Assembly (NCBI RefSeq): GCF_900292075.1 | Contig: NZ_OLMV01000005.1 | Location: 186,001-250,000, forward strand | Reading direction: 5' to 3' | Source of the DNA: Microbacterium timonense | GTDB taxonomy: Bacteria; Actinomycetota; Actinomycetes; Actinomycetales; Microbacteriaceae | DNA: 64,000 nucleotides | Shown: one piece after another, positions 17,380 through 25,516 of the stretch | Numbering within the stretch: position 1 is the stretch's first letter | How the letters are laid out: each line of letters starts with the position of its first letter | The notes under the pieces: generated by a model | The model's input: the letters and a program-made list of their open reading frames with translations, nothing else | Database searches by the model: none | What the model was told of the DNA's origin: nothing | Translations under genes and position numbers: made by a program

Positions 17380-20096
17380 GTCGGCTGCTCGCCGAGCGGC
17401 CACTCGAGCAGGTCGACCTCGACGATCTCGGCGGCCGGGTCCAGCGGCACGCGGAACGTGCGCACCTGGTGCGGCCGGAACTCCCCCTCGATCGTGCGAC
17501 CGACCAGGGGCAGGTCGATGCGGGCGGACGCCGCCTCGCCGCGCGTCTCGACGGCGCGGACGATCAGGTCCGCCGGAGCGACGTCGGGGGTGTCCTCGCT
17601 GCCCTTGACGGCGGTCACCATCACTGCGCCGGCGCCGTCGTCGGCGAAGCCGTCGAGCGGCGGCAGGTCGCCGTCGTGGAACGACTCCAGCTGTGCGCGC
17701 ACGGGAGACCCGAGCACCGCCGCACGGCGGATCGGCTGCGCCGCGCGCCAGTCGCCGGCGTGGGGAATGAGCTCGAGGCTGAAGCGCTGCACGCCCTGGT
17801 CCTGGAAGGCGTACACGCCGTCCGGGTCGAGCAGGCGGGGGTCGTGCCACGAGTACACGGGGCTGCGGACAGCCGTGATGCCGATGCTCGAGGTCTCCAG
17901 GCCCGCAGAGCCCGCCGGCGAAACATCCCAGCCGTGCTTGGCGGTGGCCACCACGGTCAGTCCCGCCCGCGCGCCGCCGACCGTGCCGGTGAGGTCGACC
18001 CACGACTGTGCAGGCTCCTCCGCACCGTCCACCGGACGCTGGATGGTGCCGTAGGGGATCTCGTAGGTGGCGGCAGGGTCCTCCAGGCCCACGGGGAACC
18101 GGAGTTTCAGCAGGTGCGCCTTCTCACGCCAGTCGATCGTGACGTCCACGCGCACGGCGCGCGCGTCATGGGCGAGCAGGTACTCCTCGACCAGCGTGCT
18201 GGCTCCCCACGACTTCTCGACGCGCACCCGCGAGCGCAGCGGGCCGGTCTCGCGCACGACGATGCGATCCAGGGTCATGGCATCCCCCGGCCACGCGTAC
18301 GAGATGACGCGGTGGCCCCACGTGTCGGTGGGGTCGTCGCACACGGCCGTGCGCGGCTGGCCGCGGGTGCCCGAGAGCGGGTCGAGGCCCGTCGTCTTGT
18401 CGCGCAGCGACACCACGTCGCCGGTCTCGGGGTCCAACTCCACGCGAACGTGGGCGTTCTCGATCACCGTGCCGTCCTCAGAGACCGTGAGACCGGTCTC
18501 GGCCGGCAGTGCCGGACCGGGCAGCATGCGGTACAGCGCGTACCCGAGGGCGGGGACGTCCGCGCGGAAGGTCACGGCGCCGCGCGACATGTCGCCGGTC
18601 GTCGCCGTGGACTGCGTCGCCTGCGAGAGGACCGGGGAGCCCTCGTGGTCGACGATCCGCACCCCCCGGGGCTGCGCGCCGTACTGCATGTCGACGTCGA
18701 CCGACACCGGCCAGGGGTGCGGATTGAAGACGACGACCGGCTGGGTCGCGGCATCCATCGGGATGTCGATGCGGCGGGCGATGCGGTTGTGGGCGCGCGT
18801 GATGATCCGCTTGGAGATCGCCACCGCCTCGCCCAGCTGGTCGCGCGCGTCGTCGTACGACGGCTCGATCGCGGAACCCGGGAGGATGTCGTGGAACTGG
18901 TTGAAGAGGATCTGCTTCCACGCCCGCTCGAGGTCCTCGCGCGGGTACTCGGCTCCTGTGAGCGCGGTGTCGATCGCGCCCCACCGCTCCGCCGACAGCA
19001 CGGCCCACTGGGCGCGGCGCTGCCACGCCTTGATGCCGGAGTGCGACGAGTAGCATCCGGGGGCGTGATGCTGCAGGTCGTCGCGACGCACGGTGAGTCC
19101 GTCGAGGAAGCCCTCGCCGCGCGCCATCATCTCGTCGAAGTACGCGCGCGGTGACGACATCGTCATCCTCCCGAAGCTTCCCATGCGGTCGTAGCGGTGA
19201 ATCGACTCGATGTTGGCCTTCGTCGGTCCGCCGCCGTGGTTGCCGACCCCATAGAACACCATCATCTCGCCGAGCGATCGGTCGAGCTGGGCCAGGGACT
19301 TCTCGGTCTGCCCCGACACGTCGCCGGGCGGGCTGCAGTACTCGAACGGGATGCGGTAGGCCAGCACGCGCGAGCCGTCGGCGGACTCCCAGTGGAAGAG
19401 CGTGTCGTCCAGGTCGCCCTCGTGGGGGCCCGGCCGCAGGAAGCAGTACGAGTCCATCCGCTGACCGCGGAGGATCTGGGGCAGTGACGCGCTGTGTCCG
19501 AACGGGTCCACATTCATGCCGACGGTCGAGATCGTCCCGAACCGGGACTGCAGGTAGCGCTGACCGTAGAGCCCCTGACGGGCGAACGACTCGCCCATCG
19601 GCATGTTGCAGTCGGGCTCCACCCACCAGCCGCCGACGTTCACCCAGCGACCCTCCGCCACCCGCTCCTGGATGCGGGCGAAGAGATCGGGGTCCTGCTC
19701 CTCGACCCACGACAGCAGCACGATCTGGTCGCACGTGAAGACGAAGTCGGGGTACTCGTCCATGCGGTCCAACGCGCTCGCGAAGGTGGCGCGGGCCTCC
19801 TGGTAGCCCTCCTGCCACGGCCACAGCCACACCGGGTCGAGGTGCGCGTTGCCGATCATGTGCAGCGTGCGGTCGGGCGTCGCGGCCGGGCGGGGAGCCG
19901 GCGCCATCCCGCGTGGCTGCTCCCCCGAAGGAGCGTTGGCGACCGGCGCCTTGCGGTCCTGCTCGGTGATGTCGGGGTGATCGGGAGCGACGTCGTGTCG
20001 TCGGCCGACGTCGGGTGCCTGGGCGAGGTCGGCTGCCTCGGTATCGACGTGCTCGGCGACGCCGGCACGTTCGCTGGGGGTCGTCGCGTCGGTCAT
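17376..20096 (-). CDS. GH38 alpha-mannosidase
   Basis: 906 residues. An N-terminal tail of about 75 residues, rich in Pro, Ala and charged residues and probably disordered, precedes the catalytic barrel. The zinc-binding 'NAHLDPVWLW' begins the domain, and the nucleophile Asp is expected in 'NVDPFGHS' (about residue 197). Further family blocks are 'CDQIVLLSW', 'WWVEPDCNMP' and 'GVGNHGGGP'. GH38 enzymes remove alpha-linked mannose with retention of configuration. No signal peptide is seen, so it probably acts in the cytoplasm on imported oligosaccharides. ATG at 20096 overlaps the stop of the SIS gene (ATGA). Confidence 0.92.
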   Translation of the reverse strand: MTDATTPSERAGVAEHVDTEAADLAQAPDVGRRHDVAPDHPDITEQDRKAPVANAPSGEQPRGMAPAPRPAATPDRTLHMIGNAHLDPVWLWPWQEGYQEARATFASALDRMDEYPDFVFTCDQIVLLSWVEEQDPDLFARIQERVAEGRWVNVGGWWVEPDCNMPMGESFARQGLYGQRYLQSRFGTISTVGMNVDPFGHSASLPQILRGQRMDSYCFLRPGPHEGDLDDTLFHWESADGSRVLAYRIPFEYCSPPGDVSGQTEKSLAQLDRSLGEMMVFYGVGNHGGGPTKANIESIHRYDRMGSFGRMTMSSPRAYFDEMMARGEGFLDGLTVRRDDLQHHAPGCYSSHSGIKAWQRRAQWAVLSAERWGAIDTALTGAEYPREDLERAWKQILFNQFHDILPGSAIEPSYDDARDQLGEAVAISKRIITRAHNRIARRIDIPMDAATQPVVVFNPHPWPVSVDVDMQYGAQPRGVRIVDHEGSPVLSQATQSTATTGDMSRGAVTFRADVPALGYALYRMLPGPALPAETGLTVSEDGTVIENAHVRVELDPETGDVVSLRDKTTGLDPLSGTRGQPRTAVCDDPTDTWGHRVISYAWPGDAMTLDRIVVRETGPLRSRVRVEKSWGASTLVEEYLLAHDARAVRVDVTIDWREKAHLLKLRFPVGLEDPAATYEIPYGTIQRPVDGAEEPAQSWVDLTGTVGGARAGLTVVATAKHGWDVSPAGSAGLETSSIGITAVRSPVYSWHDPRLLDPDGVYAFQDQGVQRFSLELIPHAGDWRAAQPIRRAAVLGSPVRAQLESFHDGDLPPLDGFADDGAGAVMVTAVKGSEDTPDVAPADLIVRAVETRGEAASARIDLPLVGRTIEGEFRPHQVRTFRVPLDPAAEIVEVDLLEWPLGEQPT

Positions 20097-20671
20097 GCCG
20101 GCTCCTCCCCTGCCGCCCAGGCATCCAGGATCTCCGACAGCGCGTGCAGGAGGAAGGTGTGCAGCTCCTGGATCCGCGGGGTCTCGGAGGAGGGCACGAT
20201 GAAGGCATGATCGGCGAGGGGGAGCGAGGGTCCGCCGTCGCCGCCGACGAACAGCAGTGTGGTTGCGCCGTTGGCCCGTGCCGCGGTGAGCGCATTGACG
20301 ATGTTGGCCGAGCGGCCGCTCGTCGTGAAGGCGGCGACGACGTCGGCGGGCCGCGCCAGCGCCTGCACCTGACGCGAGAAGATGTCTTCGAACGCGTAGT
20401 CGTTCGCGATGCACGTGGAGACCGTCGCATCCGTGGTGAGCGTCACCGCGGGAAGGGGCCGGCGGTCGCGCTTGTAGTGGCCGATGACCTCGCCGGTGAA
20501 GTGCTGCGCATCGGCGGCGCTGCCGCCGTTGCCGAGCGTGTAGAGCGTGCCGCCGCGCTCGAAGGCGTCGATCAGGACCGCGCCGACGGCGCGCACCTGA
20601 TCGAGCAGCGGCTTCGCCTCCTGGGCGGTGCGGATGTGAGCGTCGAGCTGTGCGTGCAGCCAGTCAGACAC
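20093..20671 (-). CDS. SIS-domain phosphosugar isomerase (GmhA-like)
   Basis: 192 residues, the length of GmhA/DiaA-type single SIS proteins. Typical blocks are 'LGNGGSAADAQHF' near residue 46, 'SGRSANIVNAL' near 118 and a C-terminal 'IQELHTFLLHAL'. The family isomerises ketose and aldose phosphates (sedoheptulose 7-phosphate in GmhA) or binds phosphosugars. Its place between a ROK sugar kinase (8-bp overlap) and an alpha-mannosidase suggests isomerisation of a phosphorylated sugar released from the glycan, but heptose metabolism cannot be excluded. Confidence 0.8.
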   Translation of the reverse strand: MSDWLHAQLDAHIRTAQEAKPLLDQVRAVGAVLIDAFERGGTLYTLGNGGSAADAQHFTGEVIGHYKRDRRPLPAVTLTTDATVSTCIANDYAFEDIFSRQVQALARPADVVAAFTTSGRSANIVNALTAARANGATTLLFVGGDGGPSLPLADHAFIVPSSETPRIQELHTFLLHALSEILDAWAAGEEPA

Positions 20672-21647
20672 GTGCGGGTCCCTTGAGATCGAGGTTGACG
20701 GTGAGATCGAGGGCGAGCGCGCCGGCGCCCACCACGCAGACTTCGTCGCCGAGTCCGGCGAGGGTGACGGTCGCGCGTGCGGCGGCGGGGGGCATGGCGG
20801 AACGGCGCACGATATCGCGCACCGGCTCGAGCAGCAGCGCGCCGGAGCGGGTCACCCCTCCGCCGAGGACGACGACGTGCGGCTCGAAGACGTTCACCAG
20901 ATCGGTCACCGCCTGGCCGAGCAGCGCCATCGTGTCGTCCCACAGCTCGCGGGCAAGGGTGTCGCCGGCGGCCGCGGCCGCCGAGACGTGCTCGGCGCGC
21001 ACCAGCGGGAGGTCACGCAGCGACGACGGCCGGTCGTCCTCGGCCAGCAGCTCGTTCGCCCGTACGGCGATGTTCGTCCCGGACGCGTAGGCCTCGAGGC
21101 ATCCGTGCCGTCCGCACTCGCACCGCCGGCCGCCGGGCCGCACCATCACGTGACCGAACTCGCCGCCGTTGCCCGCAGCGCCCCGATGGAGGCGCCCGTC
21201 GATGATGGAGCCGCCCCCGACGCCCGTCGAGAGTGTGAGGTACAGCGCGATGTCGGCGCCGCGGGCCGCGCCGAAACGGTGCTCACCGAGCACCGCCGCC
21301 GTCGCGTCGTTCTCGAGCACGGCCGGAACGCCGAACGCCTCGGAGGCCATCGCCACGATCGGAACATCGATCCAGCCGGGCAGGTGCAGAGGACCGGTGA
21401 GGACGCCGGTCTCGGCGTCGAGCGGACCGCCGCAGCTGATGCCCACAGCTGCCGGGGCTCCGACGCCGGCGGCAGCGCTGCTGCGGTGCCCCATGTCGAA
21501 CAGGTGCGCGATGACCGCGTCGGGCCCGCGGTGCTTGTCGGTCGGCTCGACGATCAGACCGTGCGTCCTGCCGTCGGGCGTCACCATCGCGACGGCGAGC
21601 TTCGTGCCGCCGATGTCGAGCGCGAGCACGGGCTGCTGCGTTGCCAT
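20664..21647 (-). CDS. ROK-family sugar kinase
   Basis: 327 residues. The phosphate-1 loop is 'LDIGGTKLAV', the central zinc site is 'CECGRHGCLEAYASG' (CxCGxxGCxE) with 'GEFGH' ahead of it, and there is no N-terminal helix-turn-helix, so it is a kinase rather than a repressor. Substrates of the family include glucose, mannose, fructose, N-acetylglucosamine and N-acetylmannosamine; the mannosidase operon favours mannose or an amino sugar. ATG at 21647 has GGAGGA 4 nt upstream. It heads a four-gene operon running to 15520, with a promoter at 21704-21731 and a LacI-type operator between promoter and start. Confidence 0.88.
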   Translation of the reverse strand: MATQQPVLALDIGGTKLAVAMVTPDGRTHGLIVEPTDKHRGPDAVIAHLFDMGHRSSAAAGVGAPAAVGISCGGPLDAETGVLTGPLHLPGWIDVPIVAMASEAFGVPAVLENDATAAVLGEHRFGAARGADIALYLTLSTGVGGGSIIDGRLHRGAAGNGGEFGHVMVRPGGRRCECGRHGCLEAYASGTNIAVRANELLAEDDRPSSLRDLPLVRAEHVSAAAAAGDTLARELWDDTMALLGQAVTDLVNVFEPHVVVLGGGVTRSGALLLEPVRDIVRRSAMPPAAARATVTLAGLGDEVCVVGAGALALDLTVNLDLKGPARV

Positions 21648-21685
21648 TGGTTCCTCCGAGCTGCGCGACGACGGAATCGCGCACG

Positions 21686-21705
21686 ATGTGACATCGTTCC
21701 CACAT
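21686..21705. promoter_or_regulatory. LacI-type operator, site 2
   Basis: On the minus strand it reads ATGTGGGAACGATGTCACAT. It touches the -10 hexamer of the ROK-operon promoter and ends 39 nt before the kinase start, a classic roadblock position. Confidence 0.8.
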
Positions 21706-21731
21706 ACTAGCAAAAGCTCAGCAGGTGACAA
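21704..21731 (-). promoter_or_regulatory. Promoter of the ROK kinase operon
   Basis: On the minus strand, TTGTCA (21726-21731) and TAGTAT (21704-21709) are separated by 16 nt, with operator site 2 overlapping the downstream edge. It is the best sigma-70-like match in this gap. Confidence 0.65.
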
Positions 21732-21744
21732 CGACGAGATCGTG

Positions 21745-22650
21745 TCAGGCCTCGGCGAACAACCGGTCCAGCACGTGCCGGGCGAACGCGGCCTGGCCCG
21801 GCGGCTTGTTCGTGATCATGATGAGGCCCTTCCACAGAGCCCACCCGCGGCCGCGGGCCCAGGTCCCCTCGTCCACGTCGTAGTCGGTGCGGTACTGCTC
21901 GCGTGCTGCCGGCTGCGTCGAGGTCCAGCGGAACACCGTGTCGCAGGCGGGATCGCCGGCGCCGGAGCAGCCGAAGTCGATGACCGCGCGCAGTTCGCCG
22001 TCTTCGACCAGCAGGTTGTTCAGCGACACGTCGCCGTGGAACCACACCGGCTGTCCGGTGGAGGGCGCCGCGAGCGCATCACGCCAGATGCCGGAGGCGA
22101 GGTCGCGTTCCCGGCCGTGCACGCGGTGGAGGATGACGCTCATCTCGTCGTCCCAGTGCTCCAGCGGTCCGCCGCGGAAGGCGCTGTGCTGACCCGGGGC
22201 CGGGGCATCCGTCGCGTCCACCGCCCGCAGCCGGACGAGGAAGGCCGCGAGGTCCGATGCGAACCGTGCCCAGTCGGCGACCTCGGTGACCGAGGCCGGC
22301 CGGCCGGGCATCCAGCGGTACACCGACCAGGGGGCGGGGAACAGCTCGCTCGGCTCGCCGACCCCCTCGACAGCCGGGATCGGCAGCGGAAGCTCGGGTG
22401 CCAGACGCGGCAGCCACTCCTGCTCCTTGCGAACCTGCGGGACGTAGCCCGGTGCGCTGGGCAGCCGCACGCTCAGGGCGTCGCCGAGCCGGAAGATGCG
22501 GTGGTCGTTGCCGCCGTCGCGCACACGGCGCACTGGCAGATCACCCCACTGGGGGAACTGCGCGGCAACCAGGGCGCGGGCGAGGTCTTCGTCGATCCGG
22601 GCCGCGTCGACGAGCGGAGAGGCGTCGGGGCCCCCGTCGCGTGCCGTCAT
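21745..22650 (-). CDS. Aminoglycoside-phosphotransferase-fold kinase (APH family), probably metabolic
   Basis: 301 residues with the APH catalytic loop 'HGDVSLNNLL' and the metal-binding 'VIDFGCSG'. The N-lobe contains 'GGNDHRIFRL'. The family phosphorylates small molecules, including aminoglycosides, macrolides, homoserine, choline and sugars. As the last gene of a glycosidase-LacI operon (ATGA overlap with the LacI gene), it more likely phosphorylates a sugar or serves a metabolic role than antibiotic resistance; that is inference. No promoter of its own is seen. Confidence 0.82.
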   Translation of the reverse strand: MTARDGGPDASPLVDAARIDEDLARALVAAQFPQWGDLPVRRVRDGGNDHRIFRLGDALSVRLPSAPGYVPQVRKEQEWLPRLAPELPLPIPAVEGVGEPSELFPAPWSVYRWMPGRPASVTEVADWARFASDLAAFLVRLRAVDATDAPAPGQHSAFRGGPLEHWDDEMSVILHRVHGRERDLASGIWRDALAAPSTGQPVWFHGDVSLNNLLVEDGELRAVIDFGCSGAGDPACDTVFRWTSTQPAAREQYRTDYDVDEGTWARGRGWALWKGLIMITNKPPGQAAFARHVLDRLFAEA

Positions 22651-23672
22651 CGCCGAGGCGGCGCGATCGACCCGCGATCGACGAAGCGGGTCGGCATCAC
22701 GATCGTGCGCACCGGCGAGTCGGGCGTGTCGATGCGTTCCAGAAGGGCGCGCATGGCCGTCGCGCCGAGAGCGCCGGCATCCTGCGATCGCGTCGAGACG
22801 CCGGGCTCCACCATGCTCATCCACGGCGCATCGTCGAAGCCCACCAGGCTCACATCCGAGGGGATGTCGAGGCCGAGCGCGACGGCGGCGCGCCAGCTGC
22901 CCTCGGTGAGGACGTTGTTCGCGGCGAACACCGCCGTGGGGCGATCCGGCCGCGACAGGATGCGCTCGGCGGCAGCCCTGGCTTCGTCGGCATCCCACCC
23001 CGCCTGCACGATGAGGGTCTCGTCCACGCGCACCTTCCGAGCCGCGAGGGCGTCGAGGTACCCCCGCTGGCGTTCGTCGCCGGTGGTCCACTCCGTCTCG
23101 TCGATCAGCAGCGCGATGCGCTCGTGCCCGGCCTTCAGCAGCCGCGAGGTCGTGTCGCGTGCAGCGGCGCGGTTGTCGACGACGACCGCGTCGGTCCCCT
23201 CCGCGTCGAAGCGGCGGTCGACCTCGATCAGCGGCACCCCGATGCGGCTCAGGAAGCCGCTCAGCTCCTTCGACACCGGTGTCGCGATCACCCCCGAGAC
23301 CCGTGAGGCGACGAGCGCCTCGGCGGCCTCGAGCTCGTCGGAGCCGTCGCCACGGAGGTCGACGAGCACCAGCGTGCGTCCGTGCGCCCGCGCCTCCTCT
23401 CCGATGCCCGAGGCGAGCTCCGCGTAGAAGACGTTGCGCAGGTCCGATACGAGCACACCGACCGATCGGCTCGTGCGCTGCTTGAGGCTGCGCGCCGTGA
23501 CGTCCACGACGTAACCGAGTTCCTTCGCGACGGCGCGCACGCGCTCGCGCACCTCGGGCGCGGCGTACCCGTTCCCCGACAGCGCACGGGACGCCGTGGA
23601 CCGGGAGACGCCGGCCGCGTCGGCCACCTCACGGATGGTCGGGCGCGCGAAAGGGGCGCGCCGGTCGTTCAC
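22647..23672 (-). CDS. LacI-family transcriptional regulator
   Basis: 341 residues. The N-terminal helix-turn-helix is 'TIREVADAAGVSRSTASRAL', followed by the hinge helix 'VTARSLKQ' and a periplasmic-binding-protein-like effector domain starting 'SVGVLVSDLRN'. LacI proteins bind palindromes with a central CG, and seven such sites occur in this window, one in front of this very operon (27310-27329), so autoregulation is likely. It overlaps both neighbours by 4 bp (GTGA upstream, ATGA downstream). The effector is expected to be a mono- or disaccharide, or its phosphate, from the imported glycan. Confidence 0.9.
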   Translation of the reverse strand: MNDRRAPFARPTIREVADAAGVSRSTASRALSGNGYAAPEVRERVRAVAKELGYVVDVTARSLKQRTSRSVGVLVSDLRNVFYAELASGIGEEARAHGRTLVLVDLRGDGSDELEAAEALVASRVSGVIATPVSKELSGFLSRIGVPLIEVDRRFDAEGTDAVVVDNRAAARDTTSRLLKAGHERIALLIDETEWTTGDERQRGYLDALAARKVRVDETLIVQAGWDADEARAAAERILSRPDRPTAVFAANNVLTEGSWRAAVALGLDIPSDVSLVGFDDAPWMSMVEPGVSTRSQDAGALGATAMRALLERIDTPDSPVRTIVMPTRFVDRGSIAPPRR

Positions 23673-25516
23673 GATGCCGCCTCCGCGACGTCGAGAAGGG
23701 CTTCGGCGTGCTGGCCGAGCATCAGGTCGCCGATGGCGACGTCGATGGCTATTCGCTGCCGGCGCCCGGAGGACGCGGGGGTCACGGTCATCTGCACAGA
23801 GGACTCCTCGCCGGGTTCGAGGTCGATCTCGAACTCTTGTCCGGACGAGCGCCAGCCTACCGGCAGCACGGGCCTGATCCGGGCGCGTGCACGCTCGGGG
23901 AGCGGATTGCGCACCCGTACGGTGTAATCCGCCGACACACCGGCAACCGCGCGGCGACGGTAGGGCAGCAGTCGCGCCGTCTGTCCGTCCAGGCCGATGG
24001 ACAGCTCGTCCAGCGGCAGCAGGCGCTCGTGCAGCTCGTCGACGAACCGCCCGGACTCGGCGAGGTAGTCGAGGTACTGGTCGTCGACCCAGCGCGGGTC
24101 CCAGTGGCCGCTGGCCATCAGCCCCGGAGCGATGCGGCGGTACAGTGCCGCGCTCTTGACGTAGTCACCCAGGCGGAACAGGTTCCGGTACTGGTAGTTC
24201 ATGATGTCGCGCCGGCCGTCGCGGCCGCCGAGACCCTCCTGCTGGTCGCCGGTGAAGACGACGGTCACCCCGTCGACCTGCATCTCGTACGCCACCGCGT
24301 ACAGGGTGTGACCGGGCTGCTCGTGCGCCGTGATCGTGTACTCGTTCCACGAGAACGCCTCTCCGAGCGGAAGCACACGGTCGGCGACGATCGGGTCGTA
24401 CCACTGGCAGGGCAGGTCCTCGAGCCACGGATCGGCCATCGTCGGGGCCACGTTCTCGGGGATCCACAGCTCGGTGCCCTCGACGTCGCGCAGCAGCGGC
24501 AGCCCCGCGATGTGGTCGTCGTGGTAATGGGTGGGCAGTGCGACGCTGATGCGCGTCACGCCGTACAGCTCGCGCAGGGCGGGGAGGGACGCCAGCCACG
24601 GCCGTCGCGCCGCGCGCTCCTGCCCGAGCACCAGGCCCGTCGTCATGTCGTACCCGTAGTCGACGATGAGGGCCTCGCGGGTCTCGGAGAGCACCACGTA
24701 CGAGCACGACATCGACGTGCGATTCAGCAGCAGATGCGGCGTGAGCGCCACGAAGGGGTCCTCGAGCCGGGCGCGCAGATCCCAGGGGTACGAGCGGCGG
24801 GAGTCGACGTACTGCTGCATGGTCTGCGCGAGCAGCTCCAGTGCGTGGTCGGGGTCGCGCATGAGCTCGCCATGCGAAGGGGCGATCACCGACAGGTGAT
24901 AGCGGTGCAGCAGCAGCGCGCTGAGCACCGTCATCGCCGGGCCCTCGTTCTGCGTGTACGACCACTGCGTGGCCGCCAGCGACCAGACCTTGCCGGGTGC
25001 GTAGAGCAGGTCGCCGGTGAACGCCAGTCGCTCGTCGTCGCGGTCCAGCAGGTACGTCACCGATCCGATCGTGTGCCCCGGCGTCGGCAGCACGAACAGG
25101 CTGACCCCGGATGCCTCCACCTGCCGGTACTCGGGCACCGTGGCATGCACCGGCACCGACTCCAGCAGCGAGAACCGGTCCTGTCGCAGGTTGTAGTCGT
25201 TGTCGAGCTGGCGGGCCTCCCACATCTCCTCGACGCGGTCGAACAGCTCACGTTCGACCGGCGGCACGTGGATGCGCGCGCCGTGGGCGACGGCGAGCGG
25301 GAGCCCCTGTCCCTGGTCGCGGTGGTGGTGCGTCATGAAGACGTCGGTGATGCGACGGATGCCGAGCTCGGCGAGCTCCCCGAGTGCCAGCCCCGAGCCG
25401 AAGTCGATGGCGATCGCGTCGCGCTCGCCATCGGGGGCGTCGGGATCCACGATCAGATAGACGTGGCAGGTGTCGGCGATGCGCCAGACACCTCGCGCGA
25501 CCGCCGTCGCCCTCAT
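23669..25516 (-). CDS. Double metallo-beta-lactamase-fold hydrolase with C-terminal beta-sandwich
   Basis: 615 residues with two MBL-fold units in one chain. Unit 1 (about 1-250) has 'THHHRDQ' followed by 'PTPGHT', 'FTGD' and 'PSHGE'; here the last His of HxHxDH is Gln. Unit 2 (about 265-500) has the intact 'THYHDDH', then 'EQPGHT', 'FTGDQQ' and 'SGHWDPR'. A roughly 100-residue C-terminal segment looks like an Ig-type beta-sandwich. So one metal site looks canonical and one altered. MBL-fold enzymes hydrolyse many ester, amide and phosphodiester bonds; none is indicated here. It lies between a GH36-like enzyme and LacI with 4-bp overlaps on both sides. Confidence 0.75.
   Translation of the reverse strand: MRATAVARGVWRIADTCHVYLIVDPDAPDGERDAIAIDFGSGLALGELAELGIRRITDVFMTHHHRDQGQGLPLAVAHGARIHVPPVERELFDRVEEMWEARQLDNDYNLRQDRFSLLESVPVHATVPEYRQVEASGVSLFVLPTPGHTIGSVTYLLDRDDERLAFTGDLLYAPGKVWSLAATQWSYTQNEGPAMTVLSALLLHRYHLSVIAPSHGELMRDPDHALELLAQTMQQYVDSRRSYPWDLRARLEDPFVALTPHLLLNRTSMSCSYVVLSETREALIVDYGYDMTTGLVLGQERAARRPWLASLPALRELYGVTRISVALPTHYHDDHIAGLPLLRDVEGTELWIPENVAPTMADPWLEDLPCQWYDPIVADRVLPLGEAFSWNEYTITAHEQPGHTLYAVAYEMQVDGVTVVFTGDQQEGLGGRDGRRDIMNYQYRNLFRLGDYVKSAALYRRIAPGLMASGHWDPRWVDDQYLDYLAESGRFVDELHERLLPLDELSIGLDGQTARLLPYRRRAVAGVSADYTVRVRNPLPERARARIRPVLPVGWRSSGQEFEIDLEPGEESSVQMTVTPASSGRRQRIAIDVAIGDLMLGQHAEALLDVAEAAS

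Noticed and set aside
15451..18054. 867-codon plus-strand open frame
   Set aside because: It is antisense to the toroid-fold and GH38 genes, with Arg/His/Gly/Val-biased composition and no motif.
21745..22650. Aminoglycoside resistance gene
   Set aside because: The fold fits, but the position at the end of a LacI-glycosidase operon and the breadth of the APH family make a metabolic kinase more likely.
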